Positions 34,460 through 43,287 of a stretch of DNA of 53,882 bases are shown here, in pieces; the stretch's first letter is position 1; every line of letters begins with the position of its first letter. The notes under the pieces are model-generated. The model saw nothing but the letters and a program-made list of their open reading frames with translations, did not search any database and was not told where the DNA came from. This DNA comes from Cupriavidus pauculus (GTDB taxonomy: Bacteria; Pseudomonadota; Gammaproteobacteria; Burkholderiales; Burkholderiaceae): positions 1 through 53,882 of the forward strand of contig NZ_VZOW01000038.1 in the NCBI RefSeq assembly GCF_008801835.1, given 5' to 3'. A program made the translations under genes and the position numbers.

Positions 34460-35385
34460 GACGAATCTCCGCAGGACTGATAGTTGCGAATCTGCACGGT
34501 GGCGTAGTACAGCTTCCGTACGGATCCCGTGTCTGTCGTGGGCGTGAAAGTCGCGTTGTTACCGCTGTACAGCGGCCCAAACAGCGAGATCGTGGCGGGC
34601 GTGCCTGCATCGGCGCTGAGATTGTCCGCACGCACGACCAGAGCGATCTTTACCGTCTTGACGTTGACCCAGTCCGTGGCTGCCATGCCGTCCGCGGTGA
34701 CGTATTTGTCGGGCACGTCATCGCCGTTTGTGGTGACGCCGTACAGCAGTTGCATGGTTTCGACGCCGGGCACCAGTTCCTGCGTGACAAAAGTCGTGCC
34801 TTCGACGCCGTTGGCCGCACGCGCGCGGTACTTGCACATCAGCGATGGCTTGCCGCTGGCGCCATTGGCGATGAACAGCATCGATAATCCACGCTCGGTA
34901 TCGGCGGTGTCGTTGCTAGTCGATCCCGCCACACCTTGCCCGGAACAGTCGATGACCGAACCGTCCGGCACGTTTTTTTGCGTTTCCGATTTGCCGATGC
35001 CGTAATAGCGGATCATGACCGCGTCGCTGCCGTTGACCGCGGTGCCCGGTCCGCAGCTCAGGGTCTCGCTGTCGTTGGGTGTCGAGCAGTTGTCCAGGCC
35101 GGTCAGCATCGCCGAGGTGACAGAAAGCATGCCACCGGTATCGCTGACGACAGGTACGTACGCGGTTTGACGCATCAGGCGCGTCATGATGGAGATCGCA
35201 AAGTTGCCGCGTTCTTCCAGGTTGGCGTTATCGTCGATGGTCACATAGCTGCTGCGGCTCATGAGATAGAAGGACAGTCCCGCCATCAGCACGAGCAGCG
35301 TGATGACCAGCGTGACCATCAGCTCGATCAGCGTAAAGCCGGCATCGCGGCGTGGTAGCGGCGGAGCACATCGGCGCGGCATCAA
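34453..35385 (-). CDS. pilW: Minor pilin PilW (first cassette)
   Basis: 310 residues. Prepilin signal RRDAG then FTLIELMVTLVITLLVLMAGLSFYL (Gly -1, Glu +5), LEERGNFAISIMTRLMRQTAY, DNCSTPNDSETLSCG and LVPGVETMQLLYGV are PilW landmarks. The ATG overlaps the end of pilV by 4 bp (translational coupling). Confidence 0.93.
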   Translation of the reverse strand: MMPRRCAPPLPRRDAGFTLIELMVTLVITLLVLMAGLSFYLMSRSSYVTIDDNANLEERGNFAISIMTRLMRQTAYVPVVSDTGGMLSVTSAMLTGLDNCSTPNDSETLSCGPGTAVNGSDAVMIRYYGIGKSETQKNVPDGSVIDCSGQGVAGSTSNDTADTERGLSMLFIANGASGKPSLMCKYRARAANGVEGTTFVTQELVPGVETMQLLYGVTTNGDDVPDKYVTADGMAATDWVNVKTVKIALVVRADNLSADAGTPATISLFGPLYSGNNATFTPTTDTGSVRKLYYATVQIRNYQSCGDSSC

Positions 35386-35981
35386 CTTGCAACTCCCGGT
35401 GAAACCACGACGACGATCTGCACGGTTGCGGACCCATCGGCAGCCAGGCCATCGGCCGTGCCGGTATCGGTGCTGTCATTGAAGCGCGAGATCCAGCCAA
35501 TCTTGATGACCAGCGGCGCATTGGCGCCGCCCGTGTCGTTGCAGTCCCACAAATAGCCGGTGGTGGTCCAGGTGTTGGTGTCCCGGCAGATCACGGCCCG
35601 TCCGCCGGGCAGGCCGGCGGTGACGCGCCGCGCCCACTCGGCGGTATCGAAAGCGGCCGCGATCGGCTGGCATACGCTTGACGCGCCGGCACAGGCGGTT
35701 TTGTAGAGATTGTTTGCGTCGGAAATCTGTGGGATGCCCAGCTTCGTGTCGAAGTTGTCAAAGGCGCCCGCGTTGGTCTGCACCAGATTTGCGCGCATGC
35801 GATCCGCCATGTCGTTGGCCAATTGCAGGGCGACGACGTCATAGGAAGACTGCTGCGCGAAGCGGAATGACTTGATGAGCAGGTTTGCCACGCCCAGCAC
35901 GCCGAAGGCGAGCACGACGATGGCGACCAATGCTTCAAGCATAGTGAAGCCGGCTGCCCCCCGGCAGCGTGATTGACCCAT
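35382..35981 (-). CDS. pilV: Minor pilin PilV (first cassette)
   Basis: 199 residues. RCRGAAG then FTMLEALVAIVVLAFGVLGVANL is a canonical prepilin start (Gly -1, Glu +5), followed by QSSYDVVALQLANDMADRMRAN, the PilV helix. It is the first gene of the first cassette, with GGGAG shortly upstream of ATG 35981. The 189 bp to nrdR (35982-36170) presumably hold the operon promoter; I see no clear sigma-70 or sigma-54 box. Confidence 0.92.
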   Translation of the reverse strand: MGQSRCRGAAGFTMLEALVAIVVLAFGVLGVANLLIKSFRFAQQSSYDVVALQLANDMADRMRANLVQTNAGAFDNFDTKLGIPQISDANNLYKTACAGASSVCQPIAAAFDTAEWARRVTAGLPGGRAVICRDTNTWTTTGYLWDCNDTGGANAPLVIKIGWISRFNDSTDTGTADGLAADGSATVQIVVVVSPGVAS

Positions 35982-36170
35982 GACGACTCCCGTCCAATAA
36001 ACGACAGTTCTTTTTGTTTTTTCTCGGCGCGCTGGCGTTCTAAGTTCTGTTGCGTCCGGGCCTCTGATGGGCCGGTGCCGCAGGGTGTAGCGGTTGAATC
36101 GCGCGCTCGTTGGTCAACCTCCTACCCGAAGGAGGTCAGTGCAGATTAGACAGCTTTTTTAGTGAAGTGA

Positions 36171-36638
36171 CTACCCCTTTCGTGGGGTGGGAGGGGAAAA
36201 TTCGTCGAGTACGTCGCGGAATTCCGACACGTCTTCGAAGCTTCGGTAGACGGAGGCGAAGCGGATATAGGCGATCTTGTCGAGCTTGCGCAGCTCGCGC
36301 ATGACCAGTTCGCCCAACTGGCTGCTTGGCATTTCCTTTTCGCCCAGAGCCAGCAGTTTTTCCTCGATCCGGAGAATCGCTTCGTCGATGGCTTCGGCCG
36401 AAACCGGGCGCTTGCGCAGGGCCAGCCGCATCGAATCCTTCAGCTTGCCGCGCGAATAATCGACGCGGGAGCCGTTCTTCTTGACGATGGCGGGGAAGAA
36501 CAGCTCGATGCGCTCGTAGGTGGTGAACCGGCGGTCGCAGGCTTCGCAACGGCGGCGGCGGCGCACGGTCTCGCCGTCTTCGGATACGCGACTATCGAGG
36601 ACCTGGGTATTGGAATGAGCGCAGAAGGGGCATTTCAT
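36171..36638 (-). CDS. nrdR: Transcriptional repressor NrdR
   Basis: 155 residues from ATG 36638 (MKCPFCAHSNTQVLDSR). N-terminal zinc ribbon with Cys3, Cys6, Cys31 and Cys34 (CEACDRRF), then an ATP-cone domain (VDYSRGKLKDSMRLALRKR). It represses ribonucleotide reductase genes when dATP is high by binding NrdR boxes. Downstream of glyA on the same strand, a common order in this group. Confidence 0.96.
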   Translation of the reverse strand: MKCPFCAHSNTQVLDSRVSEDGETVRRRRRCEACDRRFTTYERIELFFPAIVKKNGSRVDYSRGKLKDSMRLALRKRPVSAEAIDEAILRIEEKLLALGEKEMPSSQLGELVMRELRKLDKIAYIRFASVYRSFEDVSEFRDVLDEFSPPTPRKG

Positions 36639-36782
36639 GCCTGACCACCCGGAGAAATTTGCCAGTCCGCATTTTGCATCTTTGAGTTCTTCCGCGGATC
36701 TGTGGCGGGTCAACCGGCGCCACCACCCATCGGGCAGTGGCGCCGTTGGTGCGCGCTAACTACCGCGCAATCAGCGTATCGC

Positions 36783-38030
36783 TCAGCCGTAGACCGGGAA
36801 GCGGCGCGTCAGCGCGGACACCTGCTCGCGTACCTTGGCGATGTTGGCCTCGTCGTGCGGGTTGTCCAGCACGTCGGCGATCAGGTTGGCGACCTGGCGC
36901 GCCTCGTCTTCCTTGAAGCCGCGCGTGGTCATGGCCGGCGAGCCAAGACGGATGCCGGACGTGACGAACGGCTTCTCCGGGTCGTTCGGGATCGCGTTCT
37001 TGTTCACCGTGATATGTGCATCGCCCAGAATCTTCTCGGCTTCCTTGCCGGTGATCTTCTTGGCGCGCAGATCGACCAGCATCACGTGGCTTTCGGTCTT
37101 GCCGGACACGATGCGCAGGCCACGTGCGATCAGCGTTTCGGCCAGCACGGCGGCGTTCTTCACCACCTGTTCCTGGTACGCCTTGAATTCCGGCTGCAGC
37201 GCTTCCTTGAAGGCCACGGCCTTGCCGGCGATCACGTGCATCAGCGGGCCGCCCTGGATGCCGGGGAAGATTGCCGAGTTGATGGCTTTTTCATGCTCGG
37301 CCTTCATCAGGATCACGCCGCCGCGCGGGCCGCGCAGGCTCTTGTGGGTGGTCGTGGTGACGAAGTCCGCGTGCGGCACTGGGTTCGGATACACGCCGGC
37401 GGCGATCAGGCCAGCGTAGTGGGCCATGTCCACCATGAAGTAGGCGCCCACCGCCTTCGCCACCTTGGCGATGCGCTCGAAGTCGATGCGCAGGGCGAAG
37501 GCCGACGCGCCCGCGATGATCAGCTTCGGCTTCTTTTCATGGGCCAGCTTTTCCAGCGCGTCGTAGTCGATGTCTTCCTGCGCGTTCAGGCCGTAGCTCA
37601 CCACGTTGAACCACTTGCCGCTCATGTTCAGCGCCATGCCGTGGGTCAGGTGACCGCCTTCAGCCAGGCTCATGCCCATGATGGTGTCGCCCGGCTTCAG
37701 CATGGCGAAGAACACGCCCTGGTTGGCCTGCGAGCCCGAGTTCGGCTGCACGTTGGCGGCTTCGGCGCCAAACAGCTGCTTGACGCGATCGATGGCGAGC
37801 TGCTCGACCACGTCGACATATTCGCAACCGCCGTAGTAACGCTTGCCCGGATATCCTTCGGCGTACTTGTTGGTCAACTGCGACCCCTGCGCGGCCATCA
37901 CGGCGGGCGAGGTGTAGTTTTCGGAAGCGATCAGTTCGATATGGTCTTCCTGACGCTGGTTTTCTTTCTGGATCGCGGCAAAGACCTCGGGGTCGATCTG
38001 CTCGATCGTGAAGCGGCTGCGTTCAAACAT
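36783..38030 (-). CDS. glyA: Serine hydroxymethyltransferase
   Basis: 415 residues from ATG 38030 (MFERSRFTIEQIDPEVFAAI). Fold-type I PLP enzyme converting serine and tetrahydrofolate to glycine and methylene-tetrahydrofolate. Signatures: HIELIASENYTSPAVMAAQGS, NKYAEGYPGKRYYGGCE, and VTTTTHKSLRGPRGG with the PLP lysine. Full length and intact. Confidence 0.97.
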   Translation of the reverse strand: MFERSRFTIEQIDPEVFAAIQKENQRQEDHIELIASENYTSPAVMAAQGSQLTNKYAEGYPGKRYYGGCEYVDVVEQLAIDRVKQLFGAEAANVQPNSGSQANQGVFFAMLKPGDTIMGMSLAEGGHLTHGMALNMSGKWFNVVSYGLNAQEDIDYDALEKLAHEKKPKLIIAGASAFALRIDFERIAKVAKAVGAYFMVDMAHYAGLIAAGVYPNPVPHADFVTTTTHKSLRGPRGGVILMKAEHEKAINSAIFPGIQGGPLMHVIAGKAVAFKEALQPEFKAYQEQVVKNAAVLAETLIARGLRIVSGKTESHVMLVDLRAKKITGKEAEKILGDAHITVNKNAIPNDPEKPFVTSGIRLGSPAMTTRGFKEDEARQVANLIADVLDNPHDEANIAKVREQVSALTRRFPVYG

Positions 38031-38492
38031 GGCGTGACTCGTCTGTAAAAAGGAAAGCGGCCGGCAATGTCGATAGGAAAATCGGATGCATTCGGCGCTA
38101 TCGGTTTTCTTGGGAATACTTCGCGGGTAGGGCGCGCGCGGAAAGCACTGGCGTCCGGCACCGGCGCCCGGCCACGTAAAACCCGTATGGCCGACCGGTG
38201 CAGGGCGCACCCTGCTTCCCATTCGCTGCCCAGGCGAGCGGCAGGCGCTATGAACATCGCGCCCAAGGAACTTGCGCTTCCTCGTGGTAGTACCCACTGA
38301 CTTCGCCAGTCGCGCAAGGTGGAATGGTTGCGCCAGAGTTTATGCGAAGGCGGGCCTCGCCGCAAGACAGCGGAGCAACCGCCCCATACCCGCGCCCGCC
38401 CATGCCGGCAAGCGCCGCGGGCGGTTGGCTCGCAACTTGCTGTTGCAAAGTCGCCTACGGGTTAACCAGTGCGCTCCGTTACAATGCCCGCC
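38031..38492. other. Divergent glyA-ybgC intergenic region
   Basis: 462 bp with no gene. It holds the control regions of glyA (minus) and the tol operon (plus). I see no recognisable riboswitch; a -10-like TACAAT lies immediately before ybgC. Confidence 0.55.
38480..38485 (+). promoter_or_regulatory. -10 box placed for a leaderless ybgC transcript
   Basis: TACAAT at 38480-38485, followed by seven bases and the ybgC ATG at 38493. Transcription would start at or next to the A of the start codon, and no Shine-Dalgarno sequence is present. The -35 region is poor. Confidence 0.4.
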
Positions 38493-38897
38493 ATGTCAAA
38501 TTTCGTGTGGCCGTTGCGCGTGTACTGGGAAGACACGGACGCCGGCGGCGTGGTGTTCTACGCCAACTACCTGAAGTTCTTCGAGCGGGCCCGCACCGAA
38601 TGGCTGCGCTCGCTCGGCATCGAACAGCAAACGCTCGCAGATACTTCGGGCGTGGTCTTCGTCGTACGAAGTACTTCTGTGGAATACAATGCGCCCGCCC
38701 GGCTGGATGATCAGTTGCAAATTCGCACCGATATCGAACGGGTTGGACCGGCCTCAGTCCAATTCGCCCAGGAAGCCTGGCGTGAGGGTGTTTTGCTTGC
38801 GTCCGGCCAGATCCGTGTCGGATGCGTAGATAAAATCACATTTCGCCCGGCTCCGATACCCGCCCCTGTTCTTGCCACCATAAAAAACGCTCGATGA
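38493..38897 (+). CDS. ybgC: Tol-Pal-associated acyl-CoA thioesterase YbgC
   Basis: 134 residues from ATG 38493. Hot-dog fold thioesterase with YWEDTDAGGVVFYANYLKFFERARTEW, where the Asp of DAGG is the catalytic residue. First gene of the ybgC-tolQRAB-pal-cpoB operon; it overlaps tolQ by 4 bp. Acts on acyl-CoA or acyl-ACP at the inner membrane surface. Confidence 0.95.
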   Translation: MSNFVWPLRVYWEDTDAGGVVFYANYLKFFERARTEWLRSLGIEQQTLADTSGVVFVVRSTSVEYNAPARLDDQLQIRTDIERVGPASVQFAQEAWREGVLLASGQIRVGCVDKITFRPAPIPAPVLATIKNAR

Positions 38898-39577
38898 ATC
38901 CAGTGACCGTCACACAAGACCTGTCGATCATTTCGCTGGTGCTCCACGCGAGCTTGCTGGCCCAGGCCGTTATGGCGCTGCTGCTGGTGATGTCGCTGTT
39001 TTCGTGGACATACATTTTCCGCAAGCATTTGGCGCTGCGCGCCGCGCGCACCCAGACCGAGGGTTTCGAGCGCGATTTCTGGGCCGGCGGAGACCTGCAG
39101 GCTCTTTACAACAGCGCGGTCAATAACCGTCACAACACCGGCGCGCTGGAGCGTATCTTTGAATCCGGCATGGGCGAATTCCTGAAGGCCCGTGAGCGCA
39201 GCAACGATGCCGGCGCACTGCTCGATGCGGCCCGACGCGCCATGCGCGCCGCATACCAGCGCGAAATGGATGTCCTGGAGTCGCACCTGCCGTTCCTCGC
39301 TTCGGTGGGTTCGGTAAGTCCGTATATCGGTCTGTTCGGCACGGTGTGGGGGATCATGAATGCGTTCCGCGGCCTTTCGAACGTGCAGCAGGCGACGCTT
39401 GCCTCGGTTGCCCCCGGCATTGCCGAAGCACTGGTCGCTACTGCCATCGGCCTGTTTGCGGCGATTCCGGCTGTGATTGCCTACAACCGCTACGCCACGG
39501 AGATCGATCGCCTGGCCATCCGGTTTGAAAGCTTCATGGAAGAATTCCTGAACATCCTGCAGCGGCAGACTCGTTAA
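38894..39577 (+). CDS. tolQ: Tol-Pal system protein TolQ
   Basis: 227 residues with three TM helices: at about 15-37 (ISLVLHASLLAQAVMALLLVMSLFSW, split over the helix), near 135-160 (ASVGSVSPYIGLFGTVWGI) and near 170-195 (ATAIGLFAAIPAVIAYNRY). MotA/TolQ/ExbB proton-channel family. With TolR it forms the pmf-driven stator that energises TolA for outer-membrane constriction at division. Confidence 0.96.
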   Translation: MNPVTVTQDLSIISLVLHASLLAQAVMALLLVMSLFSWTYIFRKHLALRAARTQTEGFERDFWAGGDLQALYNSAVNNRHNTGALERIFESGMGEFLKARERSNDAGALLDAARRAMRAAYQREMDVLESHLPFLASVGSVSPYIGLFGTVWGIMNAFRGLSNVQQATLASVAPGIAEALVATAIGLFAAIPAVIAYNRYATEIDRLAIRFESFMEEFLNILQRQTR

Positions 39578-39598
39578 ACCAATCGGGAGCTTGGAGCC

Positions 39599-40036
39599 AT
39601 GGCAGCCATCCAGCGCCGCGGCGGTTCACGCCGCCGGGCCAGCGCCGAGATCAACGTCGTGCCGTATATCGACGTCATGCTCGTGCTGCTCGTTATTTTC
39701 ATGGTGGCAGCACCGATCGTGAATCCCGCGGTGGTAGACCTGCCGTCCGTGGCCAACGCCACGCCGCAGCAGCAGACGCCGCCGATCATCGTCACGGTCC
39801 ATGAGGACGGCGAACTGACCGCGCGCGGCAAGGACAACGCCGGCAACGCGTTCGAGCGCAAGCTCGACAAGCGCGGCCTGATCGATTTCGTTCACGAGCG
39901 CCAGAATGAAAACCCGGACCAGCCGGTCGTGATTGCGGCCGACCGCGCTGTCAAATACGAAGCCGTGCTTGACGTGATGTCCGTGTTGAAGGCCGACGGC
40001 GTCAAGCGCGTCGGTCTGATGGTGAAGTCCAAGTAA
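39599..40036 (+). CDS. tolR: Tol-Pal system protein TolR
   Basis: 145 residues. ExbD/TolR family: cytoplasmic RRRASAEINVVPY, one TM helix (about 22-42) carrying the essential Asp25 in YIDVMLVLLVIFMVAAP, then a periplasmic domain ending KADGVKRVGLMVK. GGAG precedes ATG 39599. Works with TolQ as ion-conducting motor. Confidence 0.96.
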   Translation: MAAIQRRGGSRRRASAEINVVPYIDVMLVLLVIFMVAAPIVNPAVVDLPSVANATPQQQTPPIIVTVHEDGELTARGKDNAGNAFERKLDKRGLIDFVHERQNENPDQPVVIAADRAVKYEAVLDVMSVLKADGVKRVGLMVKSK

Positions 40037-40060
40037 GCGTTCTCGAGCCCCCGTCGCCAA

Positions 40061-41179
40061 GTGGCCAGCCTCTCGTCACGTCCTCTTCTGCAACGGCCTT
40101 CGCGTATGAAGGCCGGCGCCTATCCCTATCAGCCGGTCAAGGAACGCGGCACGATGCGGTCGTTCCTGCTCGCGCTGCTGATGCATTTGCTGCTCGGCAT
40201 CGTGCTGTACTACGGCGTGCATTGGCAGAGCAGCACGCCGGTAGGCGCCGAGGCCGAATTGTGGGAAGAAATCCCGGACGTCACGCCGGCGCCGGCGGTA
40301 CGTCCGGTGCCGCAGCCAGTGCCCGTGCCGACGCCGCCTCAGCCTGCGGTGCGCAGCAACGCCGAGCAGGAGGCCGATATCGCGCTGGAACGCCAGAAGC
40401 GCAAGCAGGCCGAGGAAGCCGCGGCGCGCGAAGAACAGGCGCGCAAGGAAGCGGCGCGCAAGGAAGAGGCCGAACGCCAGGAAGCAGCGCGCCTGGAAGC
40501 CGAGCGCCGCGCGCAGGAAAAGAAGGAAGCCCAGCGCAAGGAAGATATCCGCCAGCAGCAGGCCGAAGCCCAGCGCAAGGAAGACGCACGCAAGAAGGCC
40601 GAGCAGGAGCGCAAGGAAGCCGAGGCGAAGGCCCGTGCGGAGGCCGATCAGAAGGCCAAGGAAGCCAAGGCAAAGGCTGACGCCGAAGACAAGGCGAAGC
40701 AGGCCAAGGCGCGCGCGGAAGCTGACCAGAAGGCGAAGGAAGCCAAGGCAAAGGCCGACGCCGAGGCAAAGGCCAAGGCGCAGGCCAACGCGGCGCGCAA
40801 TAGCGAATTGGCGCGTCTGCAGGCGCTGGCGGGTGGCGGCACCTCGGCCAATAGCGGCGGCGGTGTGGGCAAGGCCACTGGCTCCGGCGCGGGATCGGGC
40901 GGCAAGGCGTCGCCGGGCTATTCGGACCGTGTGCGCCGCCGCGTCAAGCCGAACATCATTTTCAATGGCGATGTCGAAGGCAATCCGGCGGCCGTCGTCG
41001 CGGTGCGCCTGGCGCCCGACGGATCGATCCTGTCCAAACGCCTGGCCAAGTCCAGCGGCAGCTCGGATTGGGACAACGCCGTGCTGCGCGCCGTCGAGCG
41101 ATCGGATCCGCTGCCGCGCGATGAGGACGGCAAAGCGCCATCGTTTGAATTCACGATCACGTTCCGGCCGAAGGACTGA
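40061..41179 (+). CDS. tolA: Tol-Pal system protein TolA
   Basis: 372 residues from GTG 40061; ATG 40106 (MKAGAYPYQPVKERG) gives 357 and may be the true start, as neither has a clear ribosome site. One N-terminal TM helix (MRSFLLALLMHLLLGIVLYY), a Pro-rich hinge, a long Ala/Lys/Glu/Arg-rich helical rod (about 110-255) that spans the periplasm, a Gly/Ser linker and a C-terminal domain (YSDRVRRRVKPNIIFNG to the end) that binds TolB/Pal. The 214 bp before tolB contain no gene. Confidence 0.95.
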   Translation: MASLSSRPLLQRPSRMKAGAYPYQPVKERGTMRSFLLALLMHLLLGIVLYYGVHWQSSTPVGAEAELWEEIPDVTPAPAVRPVPQPVPVPTPPQPAVRSNAEQEADIALERQKRKQAEEAAAREEQARKEAARKEEAERQEAARLEAERRAQEKKEAQRKEDIRQQQAEAQRKEDARKKAEQERKEAEAKARAEADQKAKEAKAKADAEDKAKQAKARAEADQKAKEAKAKADAEAKAKAQANAARNSELARLQALAGGGTSANSGGGVGKATGSGAGSGGKASPGYSDRVRRRVKPNIIFNGDVEGNPAAVVAVRLAPDGSILSKRLAKSSGSSDWDNAVLRAVERSDPLPRDEDGKAPSFEFTITFRPKD

Positions 41180-41393
41180 GCGGCCAGCACGGCTAGAGCG
41201 CCATGATTTGCAACAGAATGCAACCTTCATCGTTGGTCACTGGTCGCATCGCTACCATGAACGGTTGCCTGACGCGGCCGGCAGCGTGCAAGACGTGTGC
41301 AAACGGAGCATGCGCCAAGTTGCATGCCTTCCGTGCTGCATCACTTGCTGTGCCCGCCGTACCGATGAATCCTGATATCGACTGAGGAGCAGC

Positions 41394-42734
41394 ATGCGAA
41401 AGCTTTGGGCCCCCACTTGGCTGTCCCGGCGCCAGAACGCCACCCCCACCCGCGACCAGAGCCGGCACGCTCTCATGGCGTGGCTGGCGGCGGCACTGAT
41501 GTCGGCCGGCGTCGCGCACGCGCAACTGAACGTGGAAATCACCGGCGTGGGATCGAACCAGTTTCCGGTAGCCACGGCCAACTTCCAGGGCGAGGCGCAG
41601 GCCCCGCAGAATCTGACCGCCATCATTCGCAGCGACCTGCAGCACAGCGGTCGCTTCCGCAATATCGATCCGGCTGGCGCAACGGTCGCCGAATCCGCGC
41701 AGGTGGATCTCGGCAGCTGGAAGTCCAAGGGCGCCGATGCATTTGTCGCCGGCAGCGTGACACCGAGCGGCAACGGCCAGTACGAGGTGCGTTTCCGCCT
41801 GTACGACACGGTCAAGGGCCAGAGCCTGGGCGGCCTGGCATTCAACGTGTCGCAGAGCCAACTGCGCGTGACCGCCCACAAGATCGCGGACTACATCTAC
41901 GAAAAGCTGCTTGGCGAGCGCGGCGTGTTTGCCACGCGCCTGTCGTATGTGTCGAAAGTGGGCAACCGCTATCAGTTGCTGATTTCCGATTCCGACGGCC
42001 AGAACGCACAGGTGGCACTGACCAGCACCGAGCCGATCATCTCGCCGTCGTGGTCGCCCGATGGCCGCCGCGTGGCCTATGTCTCGTTCGAGGCGCGCAA
42101 GCCGGTGGTCTACGTGCATGACCTGGCCACGGGCAAGCGCACGCTGGTGTCGAACCAGAAGGGCAACAACAGCGCGCCGTCGTGGTCGCCCGATGGCCAG
42201 CGCCTGGCGGTGGCCCTCTCGCGCGATGGCAACACGCAGATCTACCTGGTCAATGCCGACGGTTCCGGGCTGCGCCGCATCACGCGCAGCAGCGCGATCG
42301 ATACCGAGCCGCAGTTCGCGCCGGACGGCCGCAGCATCTATTTCACAAGCGATCGCGGCGGTGCGCCGCAGATCTATCGTATGCCGGCCTCTGGCGAGGA
42401 ATCCGGCGCAGCGCAACGCGTGACCTTCAAGGGCAACTACAACGTCAGTCCGCGCATTTCGCCGGACGGCAAGTATCTGGCCTATATCACGCGTTCGGGC
42501 GGCTTCCGTCTGCAGCTGCAGGACCTGTCCAATGGTGATGTGACTTCGCTCACCGACACAACCAACGACGAAGCCCCCAGCTTCGCCGCCAATGGTAAAT
42601 ACATCCTGTACGCCACCCGTTCTGGCGGCCGCTCGGTACTGGCGGCAGTCTCCACGGATGGCCGAACGAAACAGGTTCTGTCACTCCAGTCCGGCGAGGT
42701 CCGCGAGCCGTCCTGGGGTCCTTTCATGCAGTAG
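41394..42734 (+). CDS. tolB: Tol-Pal system beta-propeller protein TolB
   Basis: 446 residues with GAGGAG just upstream of ATG 41394. The unusual 24-residue Arg-rich lead precedes a signal peptide ending in AGVAHA before QLNVEITG. An N-terminal alpha/beta domain is followed by a six-bladed propeller of WSPDGRRVAYVS-type repeats (SWSPDG twice, FAPDGRSIYFTSDR, ISPDGKYLAYI). Periplasmic partner of Pal and TolA. Confidence 0.96.
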   Translation: MRKLWAPTWLSRRQNATPTRDQSRHALMAWLAAALMSAGVAHAQLNVEITGVGSNQFPVATANFQGEAQAPQNLTAIIRSDLQHSGRFRNIDPAGATVAESAQVDLGSWKSKGADAFVAGSVTPSGNGQYEVRFRLYDTVKGQSLGGLAFNVSQSQLRVTAHKIADYIYEKLLGERGVFATRLSYVSKVGNRYQLLISDSDGQNAQVALTSTEPIISPSWSPDGRRVAYVSFEARKPVVYVHDLATGKRTLVSNQKGNNSAPSWSPDGQRLAVALSRDGNTQIYLVNADGSGLRRITRSSAIDTEPQFAPDGRSIYFTSDRGGAPQIYRMPASGEESGAAQRVTFKGNYNVSPRISPDGKYLAYITRSGGFRLQLQDLSNGDVTSLTDTTNDEAPSFAANGKYILYATRSGGRSVLAAVSTDGRTKQVLSLQSGEVREPSWGPFMQ

Positions 42735-42754
42735 AAAAAGAGGAGTCTCTCGCC

Positions 42755-43270
42755 ATGTCCAAAATGATGATGACCAAATCGCTCGCCCTGGCCGCCCTGC
42801 TGGCGTTGGGCGCCTGCAGCTCGGGTGTCAAGCTCGACGACGCTTCGAAATCGGGCGCCGGCACGGGCGGTCCGAGCACCGACGCGCGCCAGGTGCAGCC
42901 GGTGGACGTTTCGCGTGATCCGCTGAACGACCCGAACGGCCCGCTGGCCAAGCGCAGCGTCTATTTTGACTTCGACAGCTACGCTGTGAAGTCCGACTAT
43001 CAAGGTCTGCTGCAAGCTCACTCCCAGTACCTGGGCGCGAACAAGAGCCGCAAGATCCTGATCCAGGGAAACACCGACGAGCGCGGTACCAGCGAATACA
43101 ACCTGGCGCTGGGCCAGAAGCGTGCGGAGGCCGTGCGTCGATCGCTGTCGTCGCTGGGCGTGCCGGAATCGCAGATGGAAGCCGTAAGCCTGGGCAAGGA
43201 AAAGCCGAAGGCTACCGGTCACGACGAGGCCTCGTGGGCTGAAAACCGTCGCGCCGATATCGTCTACTGA
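42755..43270 (+). CDS. pal: Peptidoglycan-associated lipoprotein Pal
   Basis: 171 residues. Lipoprotein signal with lipobox LALGAC (Cys21), then an OmpA-like domain (about 60-171): RSVYFDFDSYAVK, IQGNTDERGTSEYNLALGQKRAEAVRRSL. It tethers the outer membrane to murein and binds TolB. Confidence 0.96.
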   Translation: MSKMMMTKSLALAALLALGACSSGVKLDDASKSGAGTGGPSTDARQVQPVDVSRDPLNDPNGPLAKRSVYFDFDSYAVKSDYQGLLQAHSQYLGANKSRKILIQGNTDERGTSEYNLALGQKRAEAVRRSLSSLGVPESQMEAVSLGKEKPKATGHDEASWAENRRADIVY

Positions 43271-43287
43271 TCCACGGATAATTCTTC

